Source: Flavobacterium endophyticum
GTDB lineage: Bacteria; Bacteroidota; Bacteroidia; Flavobacteriales; Flavobacteriaceae
Reading direction: 5' to 3'
DNA length: 64,000 bases
Assembly (NCBI RefSeq): GCF_003634455.1
Contig: NZ_RBLC01000001.1
Span: 1,437,927 to 1,501,926 of the forward strand
In this document: positions 51,982 through 60,274 of the stretch, piece by piece
Layout of the letters: every line of letters starts with the position of its first letter
Numbering within the stretch: position 1 is the first letter of the stretch
Notes under the pieces: model-generated
Databases searched by the model: none
Told to the model about the DNA's origin: nothing
What the model saw: only the letters and a program-made list of their open reading frames with translations
Translations under genes and position numbers: made by a program

Positions 51982-53298
51982 TTATAAATCAAATCCCATA
52001 TTTACGCCTAATTTCATCGCAATGATCTTGGTGATTCTTGCCTTCATAGCCGGAATCTTGATGCTTTCAATCACCTCGTTTGAGAAGGCATACATCAACA
52101 GTGCCTTGGCTTCCTTTTGCGGAATCCCTCGAGACTGCATATAAAACATAGCCTTTTCGTCTAGCTGTCCAATCGTGCAGCCGTGAGAACATTTCACATC
52201 ATCTGCAAAAATTTCCAACTGTGGCTTGGCATTGATCGACGCTTTGTCGCTCAAAAGGATATTGTTATTCTGCTGGAAAGCATCCGTTTTTTGTGCTTCT
52301 TTCTCTACATAAATCTTTCCATTGAAAACTCCAGTAGATTTGTCATCGAAAATTCCTTTATAATTCTGATGGCTTTCGCAGTTAGGAGTCGCATGCTGTA
52401 CCAAGGTATAATGATCGACATGCTGTTTTCCTTCGATAATCGTAATTCCTTTTAGCGTAGAATCAATATGCTCGCCTTGGTGGTAAAAATTCAGGTTGTT
52501 TCGTGTCAAATTACCTCCAAAAGAAAAAGTATGCACAGAAGCGTTGCTTTGCTCTTTCTGAGCTATGTAAGTATTGTCAATCAACGAAGCTTCAAGATTG
52601 TCATTTTGGATCTTATAATAATCGACAATGGCTCTTTTTTGGACAAAAATTTCGGTAACCGAATTCGTCAAAACGGGATTGTCATTCAAGCTTTGGTGCC
52701 TTTCAATAATCTGAACATGGGCATTCTCGCCTACGATAATCAAGTTTCTCGGTTGTACCAAAAGCGCTGCTTCTGTTCCTGTAGAAAAATTAATAATTTC
52801 TATAGGCTTTTCTACAACTTTGCTTCTCGGAATGTTGATATACGCGCCTTCATAAGCAAAAGCAGTATTCAAGGAAGTCAGACTCTCCTCTTTGTTGGCT
52901 ACTTTGTTGAAATATTCATCAATAACCATCTTGTATTTTGGCTTTGTCAATGCCGATGACATCAAGCAGACATCCAAGCCGTCATGGGTCGTAGAAGACA
53001 GGAAAGAACTAAACACACCGTCCACAAAAACCACTTTGTAAGTATCTATCTCATGAATGAAATACTTTTTTACTTCTGAAAATTCAACCGCATTTTCCTT
53101 TTTAGGAAATACGCTAAAATCATTTTTCAGAATAGTGTTCAACGACGTATATTTCCAAGCCTCCTCCTTTTTGGTCGGAAAACCTTTATTTTCAAAATTC
53201 TTAAACGCCTCTGTACGAACATCGTGCAAGTCAGAATCGACATCCACGCGTTCTTCAAAAGCCATAAAAGATGATATTAGTTTTTCTTTTAATTCCAT
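51982..53298 (-). CDS. sufD: SufD, Fe-S scaffold subunit
   Basis: Component of the SufBC2D cluster scaffold, 438 residues. The C-terminal beta-helix core has HAVQHATPNCE-like and KGIFDDKSTGVFNGKIYVE segments and the conserved end CSHGCTIGQLDEKAMFYMQSRGIPQKEA. The N-terminus contains KKEEAWKYTSL, typical of SufD. Cytosolic. It is the last gene of the sufABCD block; a 125-bp spacer, longer than the others, separates it from sufC and holds short AATCAGA repeats and a small AAGTC/GACTT stem. Confidence 0.95.
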   Translation of the reverse strand: MELKEKLISSFMAFEERVDVDSDLHDVRTEAFKNFENKGFPTKKEEAWKYTSLNTILKNDFSVFPKKENAVEFSEVKKYFIHEIDTYKVVFVDGVFSSFLSSTTHDGLDVCLMSSALTKPKYKMVIDEYFNKVANKEESLTSLNTAFAYEGAYINIPRSKVVEKPIEIINFSTGTEAALLVQPRNLIIVGENAHVQIIERHQSLNDNPVLTNSVTEIFVQKRAIVDYYKIQNDNLEASLIDNTYIAQKEQSNASVHTFSFGGNLTRNNLNFYHQGEHIDSTLKGITIIEGKQHVDHYTLVQHATPNCESHQNYKGIFDDKSTGVFNGKIYVEKEAQKTDAFQQNNNILLSDKASINAKPQLEIFADDVKCSHGCTIGQLDEKAMFYMQSRGIPQKEAKALLMYAFSNEVIESIKIPAMKARITKIIAMKLGVNMGFDL

Positions 53299-53423
53299 TG
53301 TTTGTTGGTCTTAAAGTTGAAAGTCATAAAGTCAAAAGACTTTCTCAGTCAACTATTTTTTTGCCTCCTAAATCAGAAATCAGAAATCAAAAAAAGATTC
53401 CCTGCTTTACAATTCTCTGCAAA

Positions 53424-54170
53424 TTAATTTTCTGCCTTAATCCAGTCGTATCCTTTTTCTTCTAGTTCGTAAGCCAGTTCTTTTCCGCCTGATTTTACGA
53501 TTTTTCCATTGTATAAAACGTGTACAAAATCAGGAACGATATAATCTAAAAGTCTTTGATAATGCGTGATTACTATGATTGCGTTGTTTTCACTTTTCAG
53601 CTTATTCACGCCATTGGCAACAATCCTCAAGGCATCAATATCCAAACCAGAATCGGTTTCGTCAAGAATTGCCAATTTCGGCTCCAGCATTGCCATTTGG
53701 AAAATTTCGTTTCTTTTTTTCTCGCCGCCAGAAAAACCTTCGTTTAGCGAACGCGATAAGAATTTACGGTCGATTTCTAACAATTCTGATTTCTCACGGA
53801 TCAACTTAAGCATTTCATTGGCCGGCATTTCTTCCTGACCTTTTGCTTTTCTTGATTCGTTGATCGCCGTTTTCATAAAATTCGTCACCGAAACTCCAGG
53901 AATCTCAACCGGATACTGGAATGAAAGGAAAACGCCTTTATGAGCTCTTTCTTCTGGAGCTAGATCTGCTAAATCCTCCCCATCCAATTCGACAGAACCG
54001 TCTGTTACTTCATAGTTTTCGTTTCCAGCAATTACAGCAGAAAGTGTACTTTTTCCAGAACCGTTAGGTCCCATGATGGCATGAACTTCGCCGGCTTTCA
54101 CTTCAAGGTTGATTCCTTTCAGGATGTCCTTGTCTTCAATTCCAGCGTGTAAATTTTTTATACTTAACAT
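53424..54170 (-). CDS. sufC: SufC, Fe-S assembly ATPase
   Basis: ABC-type ATPase that drives the SufBD scaffold, 248 residues. Walker A GPNGSGKST is at 34-42, signature FSGGEKKR at 146-153 (the Lys-Lys-Arg form seen in SufC), and Walker B LAILDE at 167-172 followed by TDSGLDIDAL. Cytosolic, no transmembrane partner. It lies between sufB (34 bp upstream) and sufD. Confidence 0.97.
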   Translation of the reverse strand: MLSIKNLHAGIEDKDILKGINLEVKAGEVHAIMGPNGSGKSTLSAVIAGNENYEVTDGSVELDGEDLADLAPEERAHKGVFLSFQYPVEIPGVSVTNFMKTAINESRKAKGQEEMPANEMLKLIREKSELLEIDRKFLSRSLNEGFSGGEKKRNEIFQMAMLEPKLAILDETDSGLDIDALRIVANGVNKLKSENNAIIVITHYQRLLDYIVPDFVHVLYNGKIVKSGGKELAYELEEKGYDWIKAEN

Positions 54171-54204
54171 TGTTGTCTTTGTGTTTTTATAAAGTCTTTA
54201 AAGA

Positions 54205-55653
54205 TTAGCCTACGGAACCTTCAAGAGAAATTTCTAATAATTTTTGTGCTTCAACAGCAAATTCCATAGGAAGTTTATTCAAGACTTCTTTGCTGAAACC
54301 ATTTACGATCAACGCAATGGCTTTTTCTGTCGGAATTCCTCTCTGGTTGCAATAGAAAACTTGGTCTTCGCCAATTTTACTTGTCGTTGCTTCGTGTTCT
54401 ATTTTTGCCGATGGGTTTTTCGATTCGATATACGGAAAAGTATGTGCTCCGCAATTATTTCCCATCAACAGCGAGTCGCATTGTGAAAAGTTCCTCGCAT
54501 TGTCTGCTCTTGAACTGATCTGTACCAATCCGCGGTAGCTGTTTTGTGATTTTCCGGCAGAAATTCCTTTAGAAATAATTGTTGACTTGGTATTTTTTCC
54601 CAAGTGAATCATCTTAGTTCCGGTATCCGCTTGCTGATAATTATTGGTTACAGCAATCGAATAGAATTCTCCTACTGAATTATCGCCTTTCAAGATACAA
54701 GATGGATATTTCCACGTTACTGCAGAACCCGTTTCTACTTGTGTCCAAGAAATCTTCGCGTTTTTCTCGCACAAGCCTCTTTTGGTCACAAAGTTATACA
54801 CCCCGCCTTTTCCTTCTTTGTTTCCAGGGAACCAGTTTTGAACGGTTGAATATTTAATTTCGGCATCATCCAAAGCGATTAATTCCACAACCGCAGCATG
54901 CAATTGATTTTCATCACGAGATGGCGCTGTACAGCCTTCCAAATACGAAACATAACTTCCTTCATCGGCAATGACCAACGTTCTTTCGAACTGGCCGGTT
55001 CCTGCTTGATTGATTCGGAAATAAGTAGAAAGTTCCATCGGGCAGCGAACGCCTTTTGGAATATAACAGAATGAACCGTCTGAAAAAACAGCCGAGTTCA
55101 GTGCTGCATAGAAGTTATCTTTTTGCGGCACTACAGAACCGATATATTTTCGGACTAATTCTGAATGTTCTTTAATCGCTTCTGAAATCGAACAGAAAAT
55201 AATTCCTTTTTCTGCTAGCGTTTTCTTGAAAGTCGTAGCTACAGAAACGGAATCCATTACGATATCGACCGCAACGCCCGAAAGCATTTTTTGCTCATCG
55301 ATAGAAATTCCAAGCTTCTTGAATGTTTCCAAAAGCTCCGGGTCTACCTCATCAAGGCTTTCGTATTTTGCTTTTTTCAAAGGCGCAGAATAATACGAAA
55401 TGTCTTGGAACTTTGGCTTTTCATAATGAACATTAGCCCATTCTGGTTCCACCATTTGTTCCCAAGCCCTGAATGCCTCGATTCTCCAATCGGTCATCCA
55501 TTCCGGCTCTTCTTTTTTCTTAGAAATCGCACGGACAATGTCTTCGTTTAGGCCGACAGGAAATGTATCGGATTCTATATCAGTATAAAATCCGTATTCA
55601 TACTCTTTATTTTCAAGCTCGATTTTTAAATCGTCTTCTGTGTATTTGCTCAT
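54205..55653 (-). CDS. sufB: SufB, Fe-S scaffold subunit
   Basis: Main scaffold protein on which clusters are built, 482 residues. Typical features are [18 protein letters not shown] near the N-terminus, [19 protein letters not shown] in the core, the [26 protein letters not shown] segment with conserved cysteines, and [17 protein letters not shown]. Cytosolic. It follows the A-type carrier gene with a palindromic repeat in the 54-bp gap. GC content here is lower than in the sufS block. Confidence 0.97.
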   Translation of the reverse strand: MSKYTEDDLKIELENKEYEYGFYTDIESDTFPVGLNEDIVRAISKKKEEPEWMTDWRIEAFRAWEQMVEPEWANVHYEKPKFQDISYYSAPLKKAKYESLDEVDPELLETFKKLGISIDEQKMLSGVAVDIVMDSVSVATTFKKTLAEKGIIFCSISEAIKEHSELVRKYIGSVVPQKDNFYAALNSAVFSDGSFCYIPKGVRCPMELSTYFRINQAGTGQFERTLVIADEGSYVSYLEGCTAPSRDENQLHAAVVELIALDDAEIKYSTVQNWFPGNKEGKGGVYNFVTKRGLCEKNAKISWTQVETGSAVTWKYPSCILKGDNSVGEFYSIAVTNNYQQADTGTKMIHLGKNTKSTIISKGISAGKSQNSYRGLVQISSRADNARNFSQCDSLLMGNNCGAHTFPYIESKNPSAKIEHEATTSKIGEDQVFYCNQRGIPTEKAIALIVNGFSKEVLNKLPMEFAVEAQKLLEISLEGSVG

Positions 55654-55670
55654 AAATTCTTTTAAGTTTC

Positions 55671-55703
55671 AACCCTTTCAGGGTTTAAAACCCTGAAAGG
55701 GTT
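55671..55703. repeat. REP-like perfect palindrome between sufA and sufB
   Basis: AACCCTTTCAGGGTTT (55671-55686), one A, then its exact reverse complement (55688-55703). No T-run follows. Palindromes of this AACCCTGAAAGGGTT type are, to my knowledge, dispersed in many flavobacterial genomes; only one full copy is in this window. Confidence 0.85.
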
Positions 55704-55707
55704 AGTA

Positions 55708-56037
55708 TTATAAAGAGAAACTCTCTCCGCAACCGCAAGTCCTGCTTGCATTTGGATTATTGAAAACAAATCCTTTTCCGTTCAAGCCTCCTGAAAACTC
55801 AAGAATTGTTCCTGCTAGATACAAGAATGATTTCTTTTCAACGGCAATTTTCACATTATTATCTTCAAAAACCTTATCGTTTTCTCCTATTTCTTTGTCA
55901 AATTTTAATTCATATGACAAGCCAGAACATCCACCGCTTTTTACGCCCACTCGAACGTAATCTTTGGCAGCATCAAAGCCGTCATCATTCATCATATCGA
56001 CGATTTTTTTACTTGCTGTATCAGATACCTTTATCAT
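55708..56037 (-). CDS. sufA: A-type Fe-S carrier (HesB/IscA/SufA family)
   Basis: Cluster carrier or iron donor of 109 residues. The three conserved cysteines are present: Cys37 in VKSGGCSGLSYEL and Cys101/Cys103 in the C-terminal RTCGCGESFSL. Cytosolic. First gene of the sufABCD block with its own promoter box at 56067; it delivers clusters from SufBCD to target proteins. Sequence alone does not separate SufA from IscA, but the operon supports SufA. Confidence 0.93.
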   Translation of the reverse strand: MIKVSDTASKKIVDMMNDDGFDAAKDYVRVGVKSGGCSGLSYELKFDKEIGENDKVFEDNNVKIAVEKKSFLYLAGTILEFSGGLNGKGFVFNNPNASRTCGCGESFSL

Positions 56038-56066
56038 GGTGATTTAAATTTAGTCTAATTAATTTG

Positions 56067-56074
56067 CAAAGATA
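56067..56074 (-). promoter_or_regulatory. -7 promoter box of the sufABCD operon
   Basis: Minus-strand TATCTTTG, an exact TAnnTTTG match, 29 bp before the sufA ATG. Downstream of it is a small odd palindrome TTAG-A-CTAA (plus-strand TTAGTCTAA, about 56050-56058), which recalls the TTTAGA/TCTAAA arms at the hmuR start. Confidence 0.5.
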
Positions 56075-56218
56075 CGTCATATTTAGTTTTTTCCATAATC
56101 GCTAACACTTTTATAACTATGTTCCTATAGAAAAAGTTTATTTCTGAGAATTAAAAGCAAATGAATTTTAGTAATTTGCGAACAAAAAGCAGTTTTAACT
56201 ATTTATACCCTAATAAAA

Positions 56219-57076
56219 ATGAAATTATATCCGATCGAAGCAGGTAATTTTAAATTGGACGGCGGTGCCATGTTTGGCGTAGTACCAAAGACAATATGGA
56301 ACAAAACTAATCCTGCAGACGAAAACAATTTGATCGATATCGCCGCGCGATGTCTTTTGATTGAAGAGGGAAACCGTCTGATTTTAATTGATACCGGAAT
56401 GGGCGACAAGCAATCGGAAAAATTTTTCGGATATTATTCGCTTTGGGGAAATCATTCCATAGACAAATCGTTGGCCAAGTATGGCTTTCATCGCGATGAT
56501 ATCACTGACGTATTCATGACGCACCTACATTTTGACCATTGCGGCGGAAGCGTTCAGTGGAATAAAGACAAAACTGGATATGAAGTTGCTTTTAAAAATG
56601 CTAAATTCTGGACAAACGACAATCATTGGGAATGGGCAACGAAGCCAAATCCGAGGGAAAAAGCCTCTTTTTTGACTGAAAATATTATTCCGATGCAAGA
56701 AAGCGGACAGCTGGAATTTATCAAAAGACCGTTAGGTGACCTGCTTAAAAATTCAGAGCTTGGGTTTGACATTTTCTTTGCCGACGGACATACGGAAAAG
56801 ATGATGATTCCAAAAATCCAACACAAAGACAAGACCATCTGTTTTATGGCCGATCTTTTGCCGACGGCTGGGCATCTTCCACTGCCGTATGTAATGGGCT
56901 ATGACACTCGCCCGCTACTGACATTACCTGAAAAAGCAAAATTTTTAACGGAAGCCGCCGAAAACAACTATTATTTATTCTTAGAACACGATGCTCACAA
57001 CCAAATCATCACGGTTGAAAACACAGAAAAAGGAGTTCGTTTGAAAGAAGTTTTTAGTTGCGAAGAAATCCTCTAA
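56219..57076 (+). CDS. MBL-fold metallo-hydrolase
   Basis: Metallo-beta-lactamase-fold hydrolase of 285 residues, cytosolic. The zinc motif HLHFDH is at 102-107; earlier ILIDTGMGD and later FFADGHTEKMM and LEHDAHN provide the remaining ligands. The family includes lactonases and quorum-quenching enzymes of the AHL-lactonase shape, but the substrate cannot be named. It is a single gene between the suf promoter and a MarR regulator. Confidence 0.9.
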   Translation: MKLYPIEAGNFKLDGGAMFGVVPKTIWNKTNPADENNLIDIAARCLLIEEGNRLILIDTGMGDKQSEKFFGYYSLWGNHSIDKSLAKYGFHRDDITDVFMTHLHFDHCGGSVQWNKDKTGYEVAFKNAKFWTNDNHWEWATKPNPREKASFLTENIIPMQESGQLEFIKRPLGDLLKNSELGFDIFFADGHTEKMMIPKIQHKDKTICFMADLLPTAGHLPLPYVMGYDTRPLLTLPEKAKFLTEAAENNYYLFLEHDAHNQIITVENTEKGVRLKEVFSCEEIL

Positions 57077-57145
57077 GGCTCACTATTTCTCCAACAGCCA
57101 AAAAATAAGCTACTTACAATCACAAATAAAATGTTAAATATTTAT

Positions 57146-57171
57146 TTGATATATCAATTATTGATTAATCA
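57146..57171 (+). promoter_or_regulatory. Twin palindromic operators before the MarR gene
   Basis: TTGATATATCAA (57146-57157) and TGATTAATCA (57162-57171) are both perfect palindromes with TTGAT/ATCA half-sites, centred 15 bp apart. They end just before the -7 box, so a bound dimer would block RNA polymerase. MarR proteins usually repress their own promoters this way. Confidence 0.62.
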
Positions 57172-57175
57172 TGTA

Positions 57176-57183
57176 TATATTTG
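57176..57183 (+). promoter_or_regulatory. -7 promoter box of the MarR gene
   Basis: TATATTTG, an exact TAnnTTTG match, 18 bp before the ATG at 57202. It also contains the in-frame TTG (57181), which argues against that codon as the start. Confidence 0.6.
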
Positions 57184-57201
57184 ACTCAAAATCAGACCCA
57201 A

Positions 57202-57630
57202 ATGGAAAAATTAAAAGACATCACCTTCTATACTATGGACAAAGCAATTCGAACATATAGAATTTTTGCTCAAAAAAGACTTAGGGATAACGGCTATAAG
57301 ATTACTATCGACCAATGGCTCATCATAAAAGCAATTTTGGAAAATCCGGGTATTTCGCAACAAGAAATTGGCGAAAAAGTATTTAAAGACAATGCTTCCG
57401 TTACTAGAATAATCGAACTTTTGGTAAAATCAGAATACCTCGAGCGCGAAGTAAATCAAAACGACAGGAGAAAATCCAACCTAAAAGTTACCGTTGAAGG
57501 CAAGCGAATTATTGAAAAAGTTCACGATTTGGTACTCGAAAACAGAAAAACAGCCTTAGCCGGAATTCTCCCCGAGGAACTGGAAATCTTGAACAAAACT
57601 TTAAAGAGGATTATTTCTAACTGCAACTAA
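57202..57630 (+). CDS. MarR-family transcriptional regulator
   Basis: Winged-helix dimer of 142 residues. The DNA-binding core reads ITIDQWLIIKAILENPGISQ, then a recognition helix NASVTRIIELLVKSEYLER and the wing NDRRKSNLKVTVEG, with the conserved Asp-Arg-Arg. The C-terminal helices form the dimer interface. The effector is unknown. The gene lies 67 bp upstream of an outer-membrane receptor gene on the same strand, and twin palindromes overlap its promoter, so it probably controls itself and the receptor together. Confidence 0.92.
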   Translation: MEKLKDITFYTMDKAIRTYRIFAQKRLRDNGYKITIDQWLIIKAILENPGISQQEIGEKVFKDNASVTRIIELLVKSEYLEREVNQNDRRKSNLKVTVEGKRIIEKVHDLVLENRKTALAGILPEELEILNKTLKRIISNCN

Positions 57631-57697
57631 AAATCATCATACGACTGCCAACGAACTGGCGAATCATCATCAATCATCAATCAAAAAACGAATAATT

Positions 57698-60142
57698 ATG
57701 ATACGGCTACTTCTCTTCCTAATCATGCTTGTAATTTCAACCCTCACAAGCTTATTGTATGGCCAGAACACTGAATTGCCAGAAAAAATAACTGTTTCTG
57801 GAAAAATTTTGTCCGAAAAAAACGAAGCTGTTTCCAATGCGATTGTCTATCTGGTCCATTCTTCCAACCAAGAACTGGCAAAAACAGAAACCACAGATGA
57901 AACCGGAAAATTTATCTTTCAAAATGTTTCCAAAGGAAGTTATCTGATCAAAATTGGGGAAAATGGCAAGACGCGATACACGGGACAGCCGTTTGATGCT
58001 GACCAAAACCTAGAACTGCCTTCTGTTGTTTTAAGTGCGGAAGTACAAAACTTAGACGAAGTCGTCATCACCAAAACAAAACCGTATATCGAAAGGCAGG
58101 ATGGGAAAATGATCCTGAACGTAGAAAGCAGCATTGGTGCTACGGGTTCTTCCGCTTTTGAAGTTTTAGAAAAAGCCCCTGGCGTGAATGTCGACAATAA
58201 CGACAACATTAGCCTGCGTGGAAAAGGCGGCTTGCTAGTGCAGATTGACGGAAAAGCAGTTCAGATGTCAGGCACCAACTTGGCAAATTACCTGCGTGGC
58301 ATGCCTTCCGGAAATATTGAAAAGATCGAATTTATTACGAATCCCGGCTCAAAATACGATGCTTCAGGTTCTGCAATCATCAATATCAAGATGAAAAAAG
58401 ACAAGCGAAAAGGAACAAACGGCAGCATTTCCACAGCTTATGGCCAAGGAAAATATCCAAAAAGCAACAACAGCTTGAGCTTGAACCACAGAAACAAGGA
58501 TGTGAATATTTTCGGAAATTATAGCTTTGCGTACCGAGAAGGCTTTAATGATTTGGCTTTGAACAGAAGATTTTATGATAATGGCAATTTTACCGGCGCC
58601 TACGTGCAGGATAATTTCCTAAAAATGAATTTCAGAAATCATATCGGAAAAATTGGGGCCGATTTTTATGCCAACAAAAGACATACATTCGGGATCGTTG
58701 CCAATGCGGTGAGCAATAAATTCAATCCGACAGGTAAAAATGCTTCGGATGTTTATGATGAAACCAATTCGAAAGCATCACGTTTCCAAACCAACAACAA
58801 TTCGTATGACAATTGGCACAACCATTCCGTAAACCTCAACCACAAGTTTGCAATCGATACATTGGGAACCGAATGGACTACCGATTTTGACTACGCGAAT
58901 TATGGCAATGAAACCGAGCAGAATTTTAAGACGCGTTATTTCGACCTAAACAATGCAGAGTTCCAAGACCCATATTTCTTATATGGTGATATTGTAGGCG
59001 ATTTGGACATCTATTCTCTTAAAACGGATTTTGTAAAAACGTTAAACAATATCAAGGTCGAAACCGGACTAAAAACAAGCTATGTCAAGGCCGATAATAA
59101 CTTGAAATTTTATGATGTCAGTACCGGAATTCCAGTTTTTGATCCGACAAAAAGCAATCATTTTATTTACAAAGAAAACATCAATGCTGCTTATATCAAT
59201 GCTTCAAAACAATTCGGAAAATGGAACGCCTATCTAGGATTCAGGGTCGAAAACACGAATATTACGGGCGAGCAGCTTGTCGATAATACTTCCTTCAAGA
59301 ATAATTACACGCAGCTTTTTCCGAGCGGTTTCTTGAGTTATACTTTCAATGACAAAAACAGCCTAGAATTCAATTACAGCCGAAGGATTTCGCGCCCGAG
59401 TTATGACCAATTGAATCCATTTAAATTCTTTTTGGATCCGACGACATACAGAGAAGGAAATCCATATCTAAAACCTCAGACGACCCATTCTTTCGAAATG
59501 ACACATATTTTCAATCAGAAAATTTATACGACCCTTACCTTTTCGAGAACGACCGATAACATTACACAGGTCATTGCTCCTTCTGAAGAAGACCTCCAAC
59601 TGACGGTACAGACAAATAAAAATCTAAACACAGCCGACATTTATGGCCTATTTATGATTGTTCCTATTGAAATTACCAAATGGTGGAACACAACCAATAG
59701 CGTTAATGCTTATTATGGCTCCTATTCTGGTACTGTTGCCAATACGACGTTGGAAAACCAAGGCAATTTTACCTTTAACTGTAATTCGGTCAGCAATTTT
59801 AAGATCGGAAATGGCTATTACGCAGAATTTACAGGCAATTACAGAGCAAGAGAAGTCTATGCTTTTATGGATGTTGATCCGATTTGGTATATCAATCTCG
59901 GCTTTCAGAAAAAATTCAAGAACAGTACGCTGAAATTAGCCGTCAACGATGTTTTTTACACAAATAAGACAACCGCCGATACCGAATTTACCGATTATAA
60001 AGAGCATTTCAAGGTAACCCGAGACACCAGAGTTGCCACTGTATCGTATACTTATAATTTTGGAAGTAACAGCAATCCGCAAAGAAGAAGAGCAGGCGGT
60101 GCAGAAGACATCAAGCAAAGAGCAGGTTCTTCAAACGGATAA
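57698..60142 (+). CDS. Outer-membrane beta-barrel receptor (TonB-dependent receptor-like, OMP_b-brl_3 type)
   Basis: Protein of 814 residues with a signal peptide (MIRLLLFLIMLVISTLTSLLYG). An N-terminal carboxypeptidase-regulatory domain (about 30-125; VSGKILSEKNEAVSNAIVYLV) is followed by a plug-like part (AFEVLEKAPGVNVDNNDNISLRG reduced plug, FITNPGSKYDASGSAIINI) and a barrel of the OMP_b-brl_3 type (FNYSRRISRPSYDQLNPFKFF). The C-terminus has a polar tail of about 20 residues after the last strand (VSYTYNFGS), unlike most receptors, which end on the aromatic. It belongs to a MarR-receptor pair; the ligand is unknown. Confidence 0.87.
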   Translation: MIRLLLFLIMLVISTLTSLLYGQNTELPEKITVSGKILSEKNEAVSNAIVYLVHSSNQELAKTETTDETGKFIFQNVSKGSYLIKIGENGKTRYTGQPFDADQNLELPSVVLSAEVQNLDEVVITKTKPYIERQDGKMILNVESSIGATGSSAFEVLEKAPGVNVDNNDNISLRGKGGLLVQIDGKAVQMSGTNLANYLRGMPSGNIEKIEFITNPGSKYDASGSAIINIKMKKDKRKGTNGSISTAYGQGKYPKSNNSLSLNHRNKDVNIFGNYSFAYREGFNDLALNRRFYDNGNFTGAYVQDNFLKMNFRNHIGKIGADFYANKRHTFGIVANAVSNKFNPTGKNASDVYDETNSKASRFQTNNNSYDNWHNHSVNLNHKFAIDTLGTEWTTDFDYANYGNETEQNFKTRYFDLNNAEFQDPYFLYGDIVGDLDIYSLKTDFVKTLNNIKVETGLKTSYVKADNNLKFYDVSTGIPVFDPTKSNHFIYKENINAAYINASKQFGKWNAYLGFRVENTNITGEQLVDNTSFKNNYTQLFPSGFLSYTFNDKNSLEFNYSRRISRPSYDQLNPFKFFLDPTTYREGNPYLKPQTTHSFEMTHIFNQKIYTTLTFSRTTDNITQVIAPSEEDLQLTVQTNKNLNTADIYGLFMIVPIEITKWWNTTNSVNAYYGSYSGTVANTTLENQGNFTFNCNSVSNFKIGNGYYAEFTGNYRAREVYAFMDVDPIWYINLGFQKKFKNSTLKLAVNDVFYTNKTTADTEFTDYKEHFKVTRDTRVATVSYTYNFGSNSNPQRRRAGGAEDIKQRAGSSNG

Positions 60143-60212
60143 AAAAAGCGGTTTTAAAACGAATTCATTGAATTTAAAATCAATAGCATTCTAAAATAAA
60201 GTTAATTATTTA

Positions 60213-60242
60213 TAAGTTTGTAACAAAGTAGGCGTATTTTTG
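60213..60242 (+). promoter_or_regulatory. Two candidate -7 boxes before the subtilase gene
   Basis: TAAGTTTG (60213-60220) and TATTTTTG (60235-60242) both match TAnnTTTG, 54 and 32 bp before the ATG at 60275. Neither has an ideal TTG -33, so which one is used is open. Confidence 0.45.
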
Positions 60243-60274
60243 GCGAAATAATCGAAATCAAATTTTTTTTGAAA

